Both the position numbers and the translations under genes were made by a program. From Diphasiastrum complanatum (Eukaryota; Streptophyta; Lycopodiopsida; Lycopodiales; Lycopodiaceae), in NCBI GenBank assembly GCA_029204225.1, contig CM055099.1, positions 50,137,918-50,201,917 of the forward strand: a stretch of DNA of 64,000 nt, written 5' to 3'. The notes beneath the pieces are model-generated. The model worked only from the letters and a program-made list of their open reading frames with translations, searched no databases and had not been told where the DNA came from. Of the stretch, positions 54,977 to 64,000 are shown in pieces (position 1 is the first letter of the stretch; the number at the start of each line of letters is the position of its first letter).

Positions 54977-55867
54977 ATGTTCCACATGGATTCCAAAGGG
55001 AAATCTAGTCCTATCATGGATAAGCTTGATGGAGCCAATTCGCATTTGTGGAAATTTAAGAAGAAAAGCGTGCTAATGGCTAAGGATTTATATAACGTTG
55101 TTATGGGTGCAGAAGGGAAACCCGAAGCTGACGATGCAACAATCGTCAAATGGAAGATGAAGGATGGCAAAGCATTCACGCTGATTATCCTCAACATTTT
55201 GGATACTCAGATTGGCCATGTATCCGAAGCCCAGACATCCAAAAAAATTTAGGATATCTTGAGCACATTATATGAGGTGCGAGATATAGCTTCCAAGCTA
55301 CATCTAAGAATGAAATTTTACTCCCTCAAGATGACGAATGGTGATTCCTTGCAGAATCACATCAACCAATTCAAGAACCTGTTGAAGCAAATGGTCGCTG
55401 TCGTATCTGCCATAGACGATCAAGATGCAATGATACAACTACTTACAAGCTTGCCAAGCTCATATGACACTGGGTGATGATCATCACGACACATCCAGAA
55501 CTGACTCTTTCAAGAGTCATCACAATGTTGTTGTAGGAAGACATGTGGAGGAATGAAGCCTCTAGTTCCTCAGTTGATTCTCATGCTTTGTACACCAACA
55601 AGAGCATGACTAAGCAGAAGAATAAAAAAGGCGTGGAGCAATCAAAGCAAGACCGGAAACCACACAGCACAAAAAATAGTCGAATTCGTAGACAAAGAAG
55701 AAGCTGTTCTGCAGATACTACAAGAGAAACAACCACGAGATTCAAGACTGCCAAATATTACAAGCTAAGAACAACATCAAGGGACAGTCAAATCAAGTAG
55801 CCAATGCAGCTACAGAAGCTCCACAACCCATCCAAGAAGTGGATCATGATGCTTTCATGACCAGCCA
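54977..55867 (+). pseudogene. Copia copy B Gag fragment
   Basis: Starts MDSKGKSSPIMDKLDGANSH and follows copy A closely. It has a TAG at 55249, a one-base loss near 55470 (TGACACTGGG for TGACAGCTGGG), a TAG near 55535, and then continues as in copy A to the phrase ACCAGCCATCAAGGA. There homology ends abruptly and RNase H of another element begins. Confidence 0.85.
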
Positions 55868-56398
55868 TCAAGGATGTCGGATTTTGCAAGTGACAAAGTG
55901 GATAGAAGATCAACAAGTGCCTTTGCCACCTTTCTATGTGATGGAGTAGTATCATGGCTTTCCAAAAAGCAAGATACCATCTCCCTATCTTCCACAGAAT
56001 CCGAATATAAGGCCTTGACATCAACATGCAAGGAGGTCTTGTGGATCAAAAGGCCATTGGTGGAGCTTCATGTCATGGAGGAGGAGATCCCTATCATCTA
56101 TTGTGACAACCAATCAGCCCAATCACTTGCAACTAATCCTACATTCCATGCAAGGAGCAAACACATCGAAATTGCTCATCATTTTGTGAGGGAAAAAGTG
56201 CAAGCTAAAGAGATCAAGCTCCAACACGTGCCATCATCAAGTTGCTTGGCTGATTTGTTTACTAAACCTTTACCTAAAGATTCATTTGTCAAGCTTAGAT
56301 CTTCAATTGGAGTTATTGATAAAAGCATTGTGATCTCCAAGGCTAGATTTGAGAAGGAGTGTGAAAAATTGCCTACATTGGCAAATCTAGCCTTGTAG
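55868..56398 (+). pseudogene. Copia RNase H fragment joined to copy B
   Basis: An open frame of about 174 codons. It has SDFASDKVDRRSTSAFATFL, SSTESEYKAL, IIYCDNQSAQSLATN, HARSKHIEIAHHFVRE and LADLFTKPLPKDSFVKL, the C-terminal half of copia RNase H and its usual end. All reverse transcriptase and most of RNase H upstream are missing. It is closer to the intact copia at 17-21 kb than to the copy A/B family, so the junction is chimeric. A deletion between nested elements could explain it. Confidence 0.8.
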
Positions 56399-56606
56399 AA
56401 TATTGTACATTTTGTCAATATTGTTTGTTGGTTACTTGAATGGCCAAAGTGCCACTTGTACATACACACCTAAAGTAGGTTACCACGAGTCAAGAGGAGT
56501 GGTTGTGTCCATTTGGTAGTGATTCCAAGGCTGGGTTTCATTGGAATCAAAAGCAATTAGTCTTCTTCTCGCCTTTGAATGAGAAATTAGCTTTCTCATC
56601 ACCATC

Positions 56607-57180
56607 CTATAGAGAAATAGCATTCATTCTTGCATTGGTATGCATCATCCTACACTCTTCAGCCACTAATACACTGTGTAGCTTTTCTATGGTGGGCAAA
56701 GTGTCTTGGATTGCAAAGCTTCGGACCAAATTAGTGAAGTCACTCCCTAGACCATTGAGGACAATCTGAACAAGCTCACTATCTTGAATCTTCTCTCCAA
56801 TGGAGGCTAACTCCCTATTGAGAGACTTGATTCTTAGCACATAAACCTGTGCACTCTCATCACTTCTCTTCATTCTTTGTAGAATCTGATTCCTAAGCAT
56901 GAGAACCCTTGAAGTGTTGCTAGGCTCATATATTGATCTTAGAGATTCCCAACCCTCTTTAGCACTGGTACAAGCTAATACTTCTCTCAATAAATCATTG
57001 TTTACATTCATCTTCACACATTGAAGTGCAAGCCTAGATCTTCTTTTGTATTTAGCTAGCTCCTGTGCACCTAGAGGTTCATCTTCCTCATCAATAAAAA
57101 ACTCATAGAGATCTTGGAGCACCATGAGTGACTCCATCCTCACTTTCCAAATAGCATAATTAGTAGAATTTAACCTCTCA
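56607..57180 (-). pseudogene. Antisense copia Gag relic
   Basis: Minus-strand Gag, with MRMESLMVLQDLYEFF, LALQCVKMNVNNDLLREVL, TSRVLMLRNQILQRMKRSDE and ELVQIVLNGLGSDFTNLVRS. The order is the same as in the intact copia Gag at 21.1 kb (MNVTNELLKEV, VMLNGLLNEH) but diverged. Upstream sequence to 57180 continues the N-terminus with a stop. It ends at about 56607 without zinc knuckle. Confidence 0.8.
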
Positions 57181-57334
57181 CTAGCTTATAGAAGGTATGC
57201 TCCAGCAGATCCCATCTTACTAGTAAGATTCTACACACAAGATATAGATTTGTTTGAACCTAAAGCTCACAAAGGTTTCTAACTTGTAGTGTTTCACTCT
57301 AATGTTGACTTCTAATCCAACAGATGCACAGACA

Positions 57335-57453
57335 GTCTTCATACCTACAGAGGAAATGACAACTGATATCTTTACAAAGCCACTAAGTAAAGCCTTGTTC
57401 GAGAAGTAGTGAAGAAGATTGGGGTTAATCCAACTGACACTTTGAGAGGGAGT
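57335..57453 (+). pseudogene. Copia pol end and polypurine tract
   Basis: The plus strand reads FIPTEEMTTDIFTKPLSKAL, the usual end of copia pol, then stops. TTTGAGAGGGAG (57441-57452) is a typical polypurine tract directly before the LTR start TGTAGAACAAC. Confidence 0.75.
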
Positions 57454-58464
57454 TGTAGAACAACTGATCAAACAAATCTTGATTCTACCAACAAAACACG
57501 CAGTTTACTTAACAAAGGATGAGGAAGAAATGAACGCGGACTCGAAACTTTTCTATTTGTGAACAACTCAAAAATATTCACGAAAAATTCGCAAAACAAT
57601 GTCTTGTGGAAGCTCGTGGCTTTCTTGTTGAAGCTCGAAAGATTTGCGAACAGAATCTTGTCGCGAAATTTTCTGTTTCTTGTTCAAGCCTTAGATGTCA
57701 CGAACAATTCGCGAAATCTTCTGGACTGTTCTTCAAGCTCACCTATCGCAAAACTATCTTGAACAGTTCGCAAAATATTCTAGCTTCCTTCAAGCTCAAG
57801 AATAGTCATCTGTCGCGAACGATTCGTGAATGACGAAAATATCGCGAAGAGACAAGTGTCGCGAACAATTCACGAAACATGAAGCTGAAATGAAGAGACG
57901 GACTATCGCAAAATATTTGCGAACAGAATTTATTCGACTCTACGAAACTAGAATGTTGTTGAATATCAACCGTCAAAACGATTGGATTCTGTTATAGAAG
58001 GAAAAAAGCCAAAGGACTTATCCTATAACAATAAATACTTGTGCACTTATAGTAATAACAGACTCTCGGATTCAAACTCAGACTTACACTCAGACTGACT
58101 TATTTACTTATGCACTTGTGCACTTACGTACTCTTTGTAAAAGAGATATTACAAGGCAGCAAGAAAAATGTATATTGATTCAGACTCAGAATTATAAAAT
58201 TCATTTTCTGATCAAAGTTTCAGTCGTTTATCTGATTATCTAATTGTCTATCACATTCGCACATATATTTCCAATTTCTGCACTCATATTTCTACACACA
58301 TAATTTAATGATGAATATGAGTACTACTCTATTAGTACATAGATCAGATTCAAGCATGATTAAAAATGTTGATATTGGTATGATTTATTCAACCTCTAAT
58401 CGCGTTTTCTTAAGAAGAATTCACAGAACCTTTCTAACAGTTTCGCGAAATCTTTCCTACATAA
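57454..58464 (+). repeat. LTR-like sequence with recurrent TCGCGA palindromes
   Basis: Begins TGTAGAACAACTGATC after a polypurine tract. Between 57540 and 57960 it contains about ten copies of CGCGAACAATTCGCGAAA-type words (exact TCGCGA at about 57661, 57813, 57841, 57859; variants with TTTGCGAA or TCGCAAAA). The far end is not defined: the next unit, the dispersed repeat, starts at 58465. Confidence 0.6.
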
Positions 58465-59529
58465 AAGACTTACAAAAACTCTCTCTTTATTGATGGCAAT
58501 TTGCCCCCAAAAAACTTCAATTTTCAGCACTTTTCAACACTTCACATAGGTAACTTTAGGTGCACATATATATCCCTATAGGACTCCAAATTTGATTTTG
58601 TTTTATAGACATGTTTCTATGGTCATAAAGGATTTTTGAAAGTAGAGAGCCAAAGAAAGAGTTGTAAAAAGCACCTCCAAAAGGCTGAAACTTTCTAGCA
58701 CCTTTCAACAATTTTTAATACATTTTAGCACTTGACATGGGTAACTTTAGATGCACATATCTATCTCTATATAACTCCAAATTGAAAAAAAAAATGAGAG
58801 ACATGTTTCTATGGTCATATAATACTTTTTAAAGTTGACAAACCAAAAAAATATTGTTAAAATCATGGTATTATACACCCATATATGATATTTCCAATTT
58901 TAGTGTTTTTATCAACACTTAAAATGGTAACTTTGAATGCAAGTATCTATCTCTATATATCTCCAAATTCAATTTTTTTTTCAACAAGCATATTTCTATA
59001 ATCATATAGGAATTTTAAGAGTGGATAGACGATAAATTGAATGTAAAATTCACAAAAATGTAGTCCCATATATGAAAATATTGAAGTTTCATCAATATCC
59101 CCACATGTTTGACATGTGAAAGAATTTGATGTGATTCATCATAGTTTATGAGATATGAATTTTTGAATAAGTGCTTGAAATACACACTTGTGTGCATTTT
59201 GTGACGAGTCTAGTGTTAAAGTTTTTTAGTGAGAGACTTGAGTGGAGCCCCTCCATCCCCCAAAAAAAAAAAAAATTCAAAAAAAATTAAAAATCTAATT
59301 TTAATTTTTTTTTAAATGCTCAAAAAAATCAAATTAACAAAAAAAACAACTCTGAAGTGAGCTTGGCCGCGGCGGATGGAGGGAAGAAACTCCCCCTAGA
59401 TTTTATTTTTATGTTTTTTTTTTTTGAAATTTTCTTTTGGGGGGAGCTTGGCCCACCTCCATCTGACACATATCATATAATTTATCCCATAATTTATTTT
59501 GAAAACTGATTTAATAAAAAAAAACATAA
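58465..59529 (-). repeat. Dispersed repeat, right copy (inverted partner of 2286-3427)
   Basis: Reverse complement of the left copy, with the same order of internal 190-bp units and GC-rich GATGGAGG flanks. Missing about 77 bp present in the left copy. No coding capacity. Confidence 0.8.
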
Positions 59530-59674
59530 ATACGAGAGTCTCGAAGTAAAATTTATGTTTCTTTTTAAGGTTAACAAAGTTTTTTTGCTATCAAGCAAAT
59601 TTCTGATTGTCTAACTTTCAAGAATTTATGTTTTTGAAAAATGGTAAGAGTCATTCAAAAACACTAAAAAAAAA

Positions 59675-60315
59675 AAACCATCTGTTGTGGCAGATGAATT
59701 GTTTTTTTTTTTCAAAAACATTAAAAAATAATTCATCTACCGCGATGGATGGACTGTATTTTTTTTTTCAAAAAACTTAAAAGAAAAAAATCATTAGGTT
59801 TTTTTTCTCAGAGGACGAGAATTTATTCCGTCATGGATGAACTGTTTTTTTTTTCAAAAACATTAAAAAAAAACCATTCGTCATGACAAATGGCTTCCAT
59901 CCGCCGTGACAGATGGACTTTTTTTTTAAATAAAAAAAAAACATCCATCACGACAGATGGCTTCCATCTACCATAGCGATTGGATTGTATTTTTTTTTAA
60001 ATTAAATAAAAAAACCATTTGTCGCGGCAGATGAACATTGTTTCTTTTTTGTGGAGGTCTTTGCCACCTCTCTCTAAGATTTTTAGAAGGACGTTGCGGC
60101 GGATGGAGGGTGGCCATTCACCACCCCTTAAAAAAACTTTTGCATATTTTTCTTTTTATAAATAAAATCTCAAAATAGGAGGTTTAAAATAAATTTTAAA
60201 AAAAAATGATTGTGTTCCATCCACATATTTGTCAAGGCGAATGGATGAGGGGCAAAAAAAAACAATGTGTTGAGGGGGGTCCGTCCCTTCATCCGCCGCG
60301 ACGAATAGATGGACG
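59675..60315. repeat. Array of ~20-bp palindromes separated by A/T runs
   Basis: Imperfect palindromes of the form CCATCYGYCGYGRCRGATGG occur at about 59678, 59733, 59874, 59897, 59942, 59964, 60015, 60217 (expanded) and 60289. They are separated by runs of T and A. Related words appear at 59361, 60092 and 63092, and as GATGGAGG in the dispersed repeat. The palindrome cores are GC/CpG-rich in otherwise extremely AT-rich DNA. Confidence 0.75.
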
Positions 60316-60509
60316 GCCAAAAAAATCAAAATAAAATAAAATAGAGATATTAAATAATTGCAACAAAATAAATTCAAAAATTTTACAGTGCTCTAACTAA
60401 AATTATAATGATTATAATTTGACCATATTTTTTATATTGTTGACCAGACTATAATCCGACCTTTTGAAGAGCCAAGTCTCTTATTTTTTACGAGGGTTTG
60501 GAAGATTTC

Positions 60510-62420
60510 TACAAAATCGAGCTCTACTGGAACTCGTGTTAAAGCGTTTGTGGTGGTTTCAAAAAAATATGTAAGTGATCTCACGTTCAATATGGAACAT
60601 GATATTCAGTCCCTTGGTTTAATTCGAGATATCTATGTCTACGATGAGATCACTTTCGATTGCGTAGAATTTATGACATGAACTTGAGATGGGATTGAGC
60701 ATCATGTTGTTCTTTCATGTAAAGACACCATACACTTCATTGTCCCGTCTGCAACTCGGGATGAAAATATGGTCTGTTTGAATTTTGAAGGCCAGTTGGC
60801 AAATGACATGTTTGTTCTAGTTATCAAATATGAGAGCTTAAACAATACAAATGAAGAAATCTTTAAGGAGGCTAGCACAATGGTCTCTTCAATTGTCTCA
60901 ACTTTGGATACGTCGCCTAAAATACATGACATATTGGAGGATCCTTCATTGGAAGACGACATGGAAGTCGGAGAATTCGTTGGCCTTGAAGTTGTTCTTG
61001 TTGTGTCACAACATGATCCATCATCATCAAGGAAAAAAGTAAAGGATGAAAATATGGTATGTTTGAATTTTAAAGGCCAATTGGCAAGTAACATATTTGT
61101 TCCAGCTATCAAATATGAGAGCTTAAATAATGCAAATGAAATAATCTTTAAGGAGGCTAGCACAATGGTCTCTTCAATTCTCTCAACTTTGGGTACGTCG
61201 CCTGATATATTTGACATATTGGAGGATCCTTCATTGGAAGTAACTCAGGATGAAAATATGGTATGTTTGAATTTTGAAGGCCAATTGGCAAATGACATGT
61301 TTGTTTTAACTATCAAATATGAGAGCTTAAACAATGCAAATGAAGAAATCTTTAAGGAGGCTAGCACAATGGTCTCTTCAACTCTCTCAACTTTGGGTAC
61401 GTCGCCTGAAATACATGACATATTTGAGGATCTTTCATTGGAAGACGACATGGAAGTCCGAGAACTCGTTGGCCTCGAAGTTGTTTTTGTTGTGTCACAA
61501 CATAATCCATCATCATCAAGGAAAAAAATAAAGGGTACACAAAAAAGGCCATCTGTACGTATTAAAAGCCTAGATGTTCAACTTGGGCGGAAAGCAGCAA
61601 GGCCTATTAGAAGGGTAGAGAAGCAGTCGTTGGAGTCCCATGTTATTGTGTTTCCAAGGACGAGTAAAAATATTTGGCCGCAAATATTTCTAAAACAAGT
61701 GCTAGCACTTTCAATATAGAATGAAGATTTTTTTGTACAGTCAGAAATTCTAAAGATGAAGAAGCCATTTGTTGCAATGTAGAAGAATCTAGTTTTATGA
61801 CTATTCCATCTTCCTCGTGGGAACGACCAACTTTGTATATATTTAATAATATAATTTTTTTGGATTCTTCCTATATCGTGTCAATGGTGTGGCATTGCAT
61901 ATGGCGACCCTCATGACGCAACATGAACTTTGCATTGTCATCTTGTTCTTGAAACAAGGTATGAAAGAGAGAATAAAGACAAGCCTTCACAAAATGAAAG
62001 ATTTAAAATGCAAAGTTTTTGAAGGTTACTACAAACTCGCAGATCCATTGAAGCAGGACAATTTGTCTGTTCAAAACCTACAGCCAATGTTGTTTGTCTT
62101 ATATAACTCAGATTCTCCGGATGATATTGTTGGATGTGTGCATAGCAAACTTAAATTGTTAATCATATGCTTCGGCGACAGCAAAAAATCTTTTAAAAGT
62201 TTTGTGACTTGTAAACCAATTCACAAAAAAAAAAAAAAAAAACACAAACGAGGTGTCAACAGTATCATTGAATCATTTCGTGTGTCTTTATAGGATGTCT
62301 TACTATGTAGTGTCGCTCCTGAACAACATTGGGAGAAATTTAATTGTTATCGACAATGCAAAAAATATAAAACAAACGAACGCGATCCTTCAGAAAAGAA
62401 GATCTTGATCTAGATAAATC
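60510..62420 (+). pseudogene. Unknown repeat-containing protein gene or relic
   Basis: Plus-strand frame from about 60515: TRVKAFVVVSKKYVSDLTF, EHDIQSLGLIRDIYVYDE, two close TGA codons (about 60678 and 60684), then open from 60690 to 61719. The latter holds three tandem repeats (MVCLNFEGQLAND, IKYESLNN, EASTMVSS, DPSLEDDMEV), of 95, 68 and 95 codons, all in frame, then a basic tail. A second frame at 61889-62293 (KVFEGYYKLADP, LQPMLFVLYNSDSPDDIVG) runs on after one TAG to 62418 (APEQHWEKFNCYRQC). Introns or decay could explain the gaps; TTTATAG at 62288 resembles a 3' splice site. I recognise no family, and calling it functional would be unsupported. Confidence 0.4.
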
Positions 62421-63059
62421 TACAGGGGGTGACGAATGTGTAGAGTTAGATATCTAATTAGGTTTAGATACGTAGTTAAGTTTGTAATGATGGTTATGTC
62501 TAAACCAAAAAAAGCAAATATATAGTTATCACCTCAGGTTGTAGAAATTGTTATCGTTCTTTTTTGATAAATAATAGATACATATATTTTGAAAACTATC
62601 TTTGCACATTTCTTATTTGATTAAGCAGCATTGATTCAAATATATGATATGTATATGTAATGTTTGATGGCATTTTGATGGCAGTTGTGATATCCTTTTT
62701 GAACTTTTATAAAATAAGTATCAGACATTGTCAAAGTTTCAATTATTTTGTGATTAAATTCTATCTTGAAATTCTCTTGTCCAATTTAAAAAACGGATTT
62801 TGACAAAGTCCAAAATTAATTGAGACAGTGTTGTAAGTACTCTTAATGTTAAAGTTTTTTTTTGTTTTTAGATTTAATGAGTTTAAGTCAACATTTGTAA
62901 AAAAAAAAAAAAAACTATCATTTTAGCAAATTTATTGAAAGAATCTTAAATTGGTTATCAACTCCATTTCTCATTTTAAATGATCTTGCTTTTTAAATCT
63001 TACTATTAAATTGAAAACAAATTTTCAAAACATTATTGAAATATTTTAAGAACATTAAA
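62421..63059. other. AT-rich non-coding stretch
   Basis: Very AT-rich with A and T runs. No coding or structural signal. Confidence 0.5.
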
Positions 63060-63195
63060 TAAGTTTTTTAAGGGGAGGGCTTGGACCCCCTCCATCCGAC
63101 GCGACAAATGGAAAGGGGGCCCAAGCCTCCCCCCTATGAATTTTTCTTTAAAACAAAACATAAAATTGGTTTTTTAGAGGGGTCTTGACCTCTCT
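63060..63195. repeat. Further GC-rich palindrome island
   Basis: CCATCCGACGCGACAAATGG (63092-63111) lies between GGGCTTGGACCCCCT and AGGGGGCCCAAGCCTCC, which also pair. Same family as the 59.7-60.3 kb array. Confidence 0.65.
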
Positions 63196-63507
63196 CTTCT
63201 ATCTAACTCTTTTTATTTAAAAAATATTAAAAACTTTTGATAAAATCAGGATTTAAACAAAGAACAATTTAAATATATCAAAGAGATAGGTATGTATTGC
63301 AATGAGGGAGGCTAAAATAATAAGATATTCAATTAAGAGGACTTGAGAGAACTAAGACAATTAAAAAAATCTTAAAGAGTCTAGCACTTTTAAAGTACAA
63401 AGTTCAAAATGAGAGCAAAAAAACCATACAATATCTATATAGTTTATTCAAAATACCAAAATGACTTGGATTGATGATGTGGAGAGGTTAGCACGTCTTA
63501 TAAAATG

Positions 63508-63768
63508 AAACGTAGGCATGGAATGATGAGGTGTACACAAACAAAAGAAAAATGAAAAACGTAACATGGCTTGATGAGCTGTACAAAACTGAGAAACGCA
63601 GGCATGAATTGATGAGCTGTACACAAACAAGAGAAAAATGAAAAATGTAGCATGGCTTGATGAGTTGTACATAATTGAGAAACGCATGCATGGATTGACG
63701 AGTTGTACACAAACAAGAATAAAATGAAAAACATAGACATGGATTGATGAGCTGTACACAACTCAAGA
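63508..63768. repeat. 86-bp tandem repeat (three units of 48+38 bp)
   Basis: Alternating A (48 bp, with GAGCTGTACACAAACAAGAG) and B (38 bp, with CATGGCTTGATGAG) subunits, three pairs. Since 86 is not a multiple of three, all three minus frames stay open by chance across the array. Those frames are not genes. Confidence 0.85.
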
Positions 63769-63781
63769 ATACTATATAAGC
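63769..63781 (+). promoter_or_regulatory. TATA-like promoter site
   Basis: ACTATATAAGC directly after the tandem array, followed by a pyrimidine-rich TTATTTTTCTTCAAGCC. A good plant TATA form, but no gene is visible in the 220 bp that remain, so the assignment is tentative. Confidence 0.35.
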
Positions 63782-64000
63782 TGAGCTCGTACACAAGTTA
63801 TTTTAATCCAAACTAGAATTTGAGTTATTTTTCTTCAAGCCGTTGCAGATCGTTTTCAAAGGTCGTTTTTTATTTTCGTTTATAAAATGTGTATGTGTAT
63901 GTGTTTTTGAAAATGTGTTGAGGAATAGAAAGCGCCCATGTATTTAGGGCACCCTTTGAAAGATTGTTTTGTTTTTTATAAAAATAAAATAAAGTTAAAA
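63782..64000. other. Possible transcribed leader running off the window
   Basis: GT-rich stretch (GTGTATGTGTATGTG) and AATAAAATAAAG at the window edge. No coding frame. Confidence 0.3.

Noticed and set aside
63448-63796. Three overlapping minus-strand open frames of about 100 codons
   Set aside because: They are three frames of the same 86-bp tandem repeat; a repeat length not divisible by three keeps all frames alike. No gene.
1-64000. tRNA or rRNA genes
   Set aside because: The tRNA-like words found (TGGTATCAGAGC, TCCCCGGCAACGG) are retrotransposon primer sites; no full tRNA fold or rRNA sequence was seen by eye.
1-64000. CRISPR array or bacterial operon
   Set aside because: Repeats are plant minisatellites and microsatellites without regular spacers, and all recognisable genes are plant transposon or plant nuclear types.

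Overview
The window is plant nuclear DNA: AT-rich, gene-poor and built mostly from old transposable elements lying inside or beside one another. The plant assignment rests on a CACTA-type Tnp2 relic, a DUF659/hATC hAT transposase, a Transposase_24 (Ptta/En/Spm) relic, plant-type Ty1/copia and Ty3/gypsy elements primed by initiator tRNA-Met and tRNA-Asp, and a nepenthesin-type aspartic protease. The very low gene density would suit a large genome such as a gymnosperm's, but that is an inference and no species is claimed.

Layout. 0.4-1.7 kb: CACTA transposase relic (minus). 2.3-3.4 kb: a dispersed repeat whose inverted partner lies at 58.5-59.5 kb. 5.55-24.1 kb: a nested block. A decayed hAT transposase gene (minus) is split into three collinear pieces by a Ty3/gypsy element (5.65-16.01 kb) and by a young Ty1/copia element (16.50-22.93 kb). 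The gypsy element has an internal inversion of about 5.8 kb: its 5' LTR is cut in two, and the LTR remainder, primer site, gag and pol are flipped. A long decayed extra ORF precedes its 3' LTR. The copia element has 655-bp LTRs differing at three positions, a perfect 5-bp target duplication and one open 1317-codon gag-pol frame; it is the one element here that could still be active.

24.6-31.2 kb: Transposase_24 relic, a copia gag relic with stacked LTRs, and an unrecognised coding relic. 32.0-37.8 kb: a second decayed gypsy element (minus), with a 25-bp minisatellite behind it at 38.0-38.7 kb. 39.8-41.6 kb: copia pol relic carrying a 505-bp tandem duplication. 41.6-42.2 kb: a fold-back element.

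42.35-43.47 kb: a histone H3-like reading frame with CENH3-like features and a repeat-bearing C-terminal extension, broken by one TGA. 44.95-45.06 kb: a near-perfect 50-bp-arm hairpin resembling a miRNA precursor. 47.77-49.11 kb: the best conventional gene, a nepenthesin-type aspartic protease whose propeptide is present but whose start codon and signal peptide are not visible. 50.4-58.4 kb: two copies of one copia family (same family as the 26 kb relic), an RNase H fragment fused to the second copy, an antisense gag relic and a further copia 3' end with a TCGCGA-rich LTR. 58.5-64 kb: inverted repeat copy, an array of short palindromes, an unknown ORF with three in-frame repeats, and an 86-bp tandem repeat upstream of a TATA-like site.

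Apart from the protease, and possibly the unknown repeat protein at 60.5-62.4 kb, nothing looks like a functioning host gene. The genes do not form a pathway; the window is mainly a record of insertion, nesting, inversion and decay.
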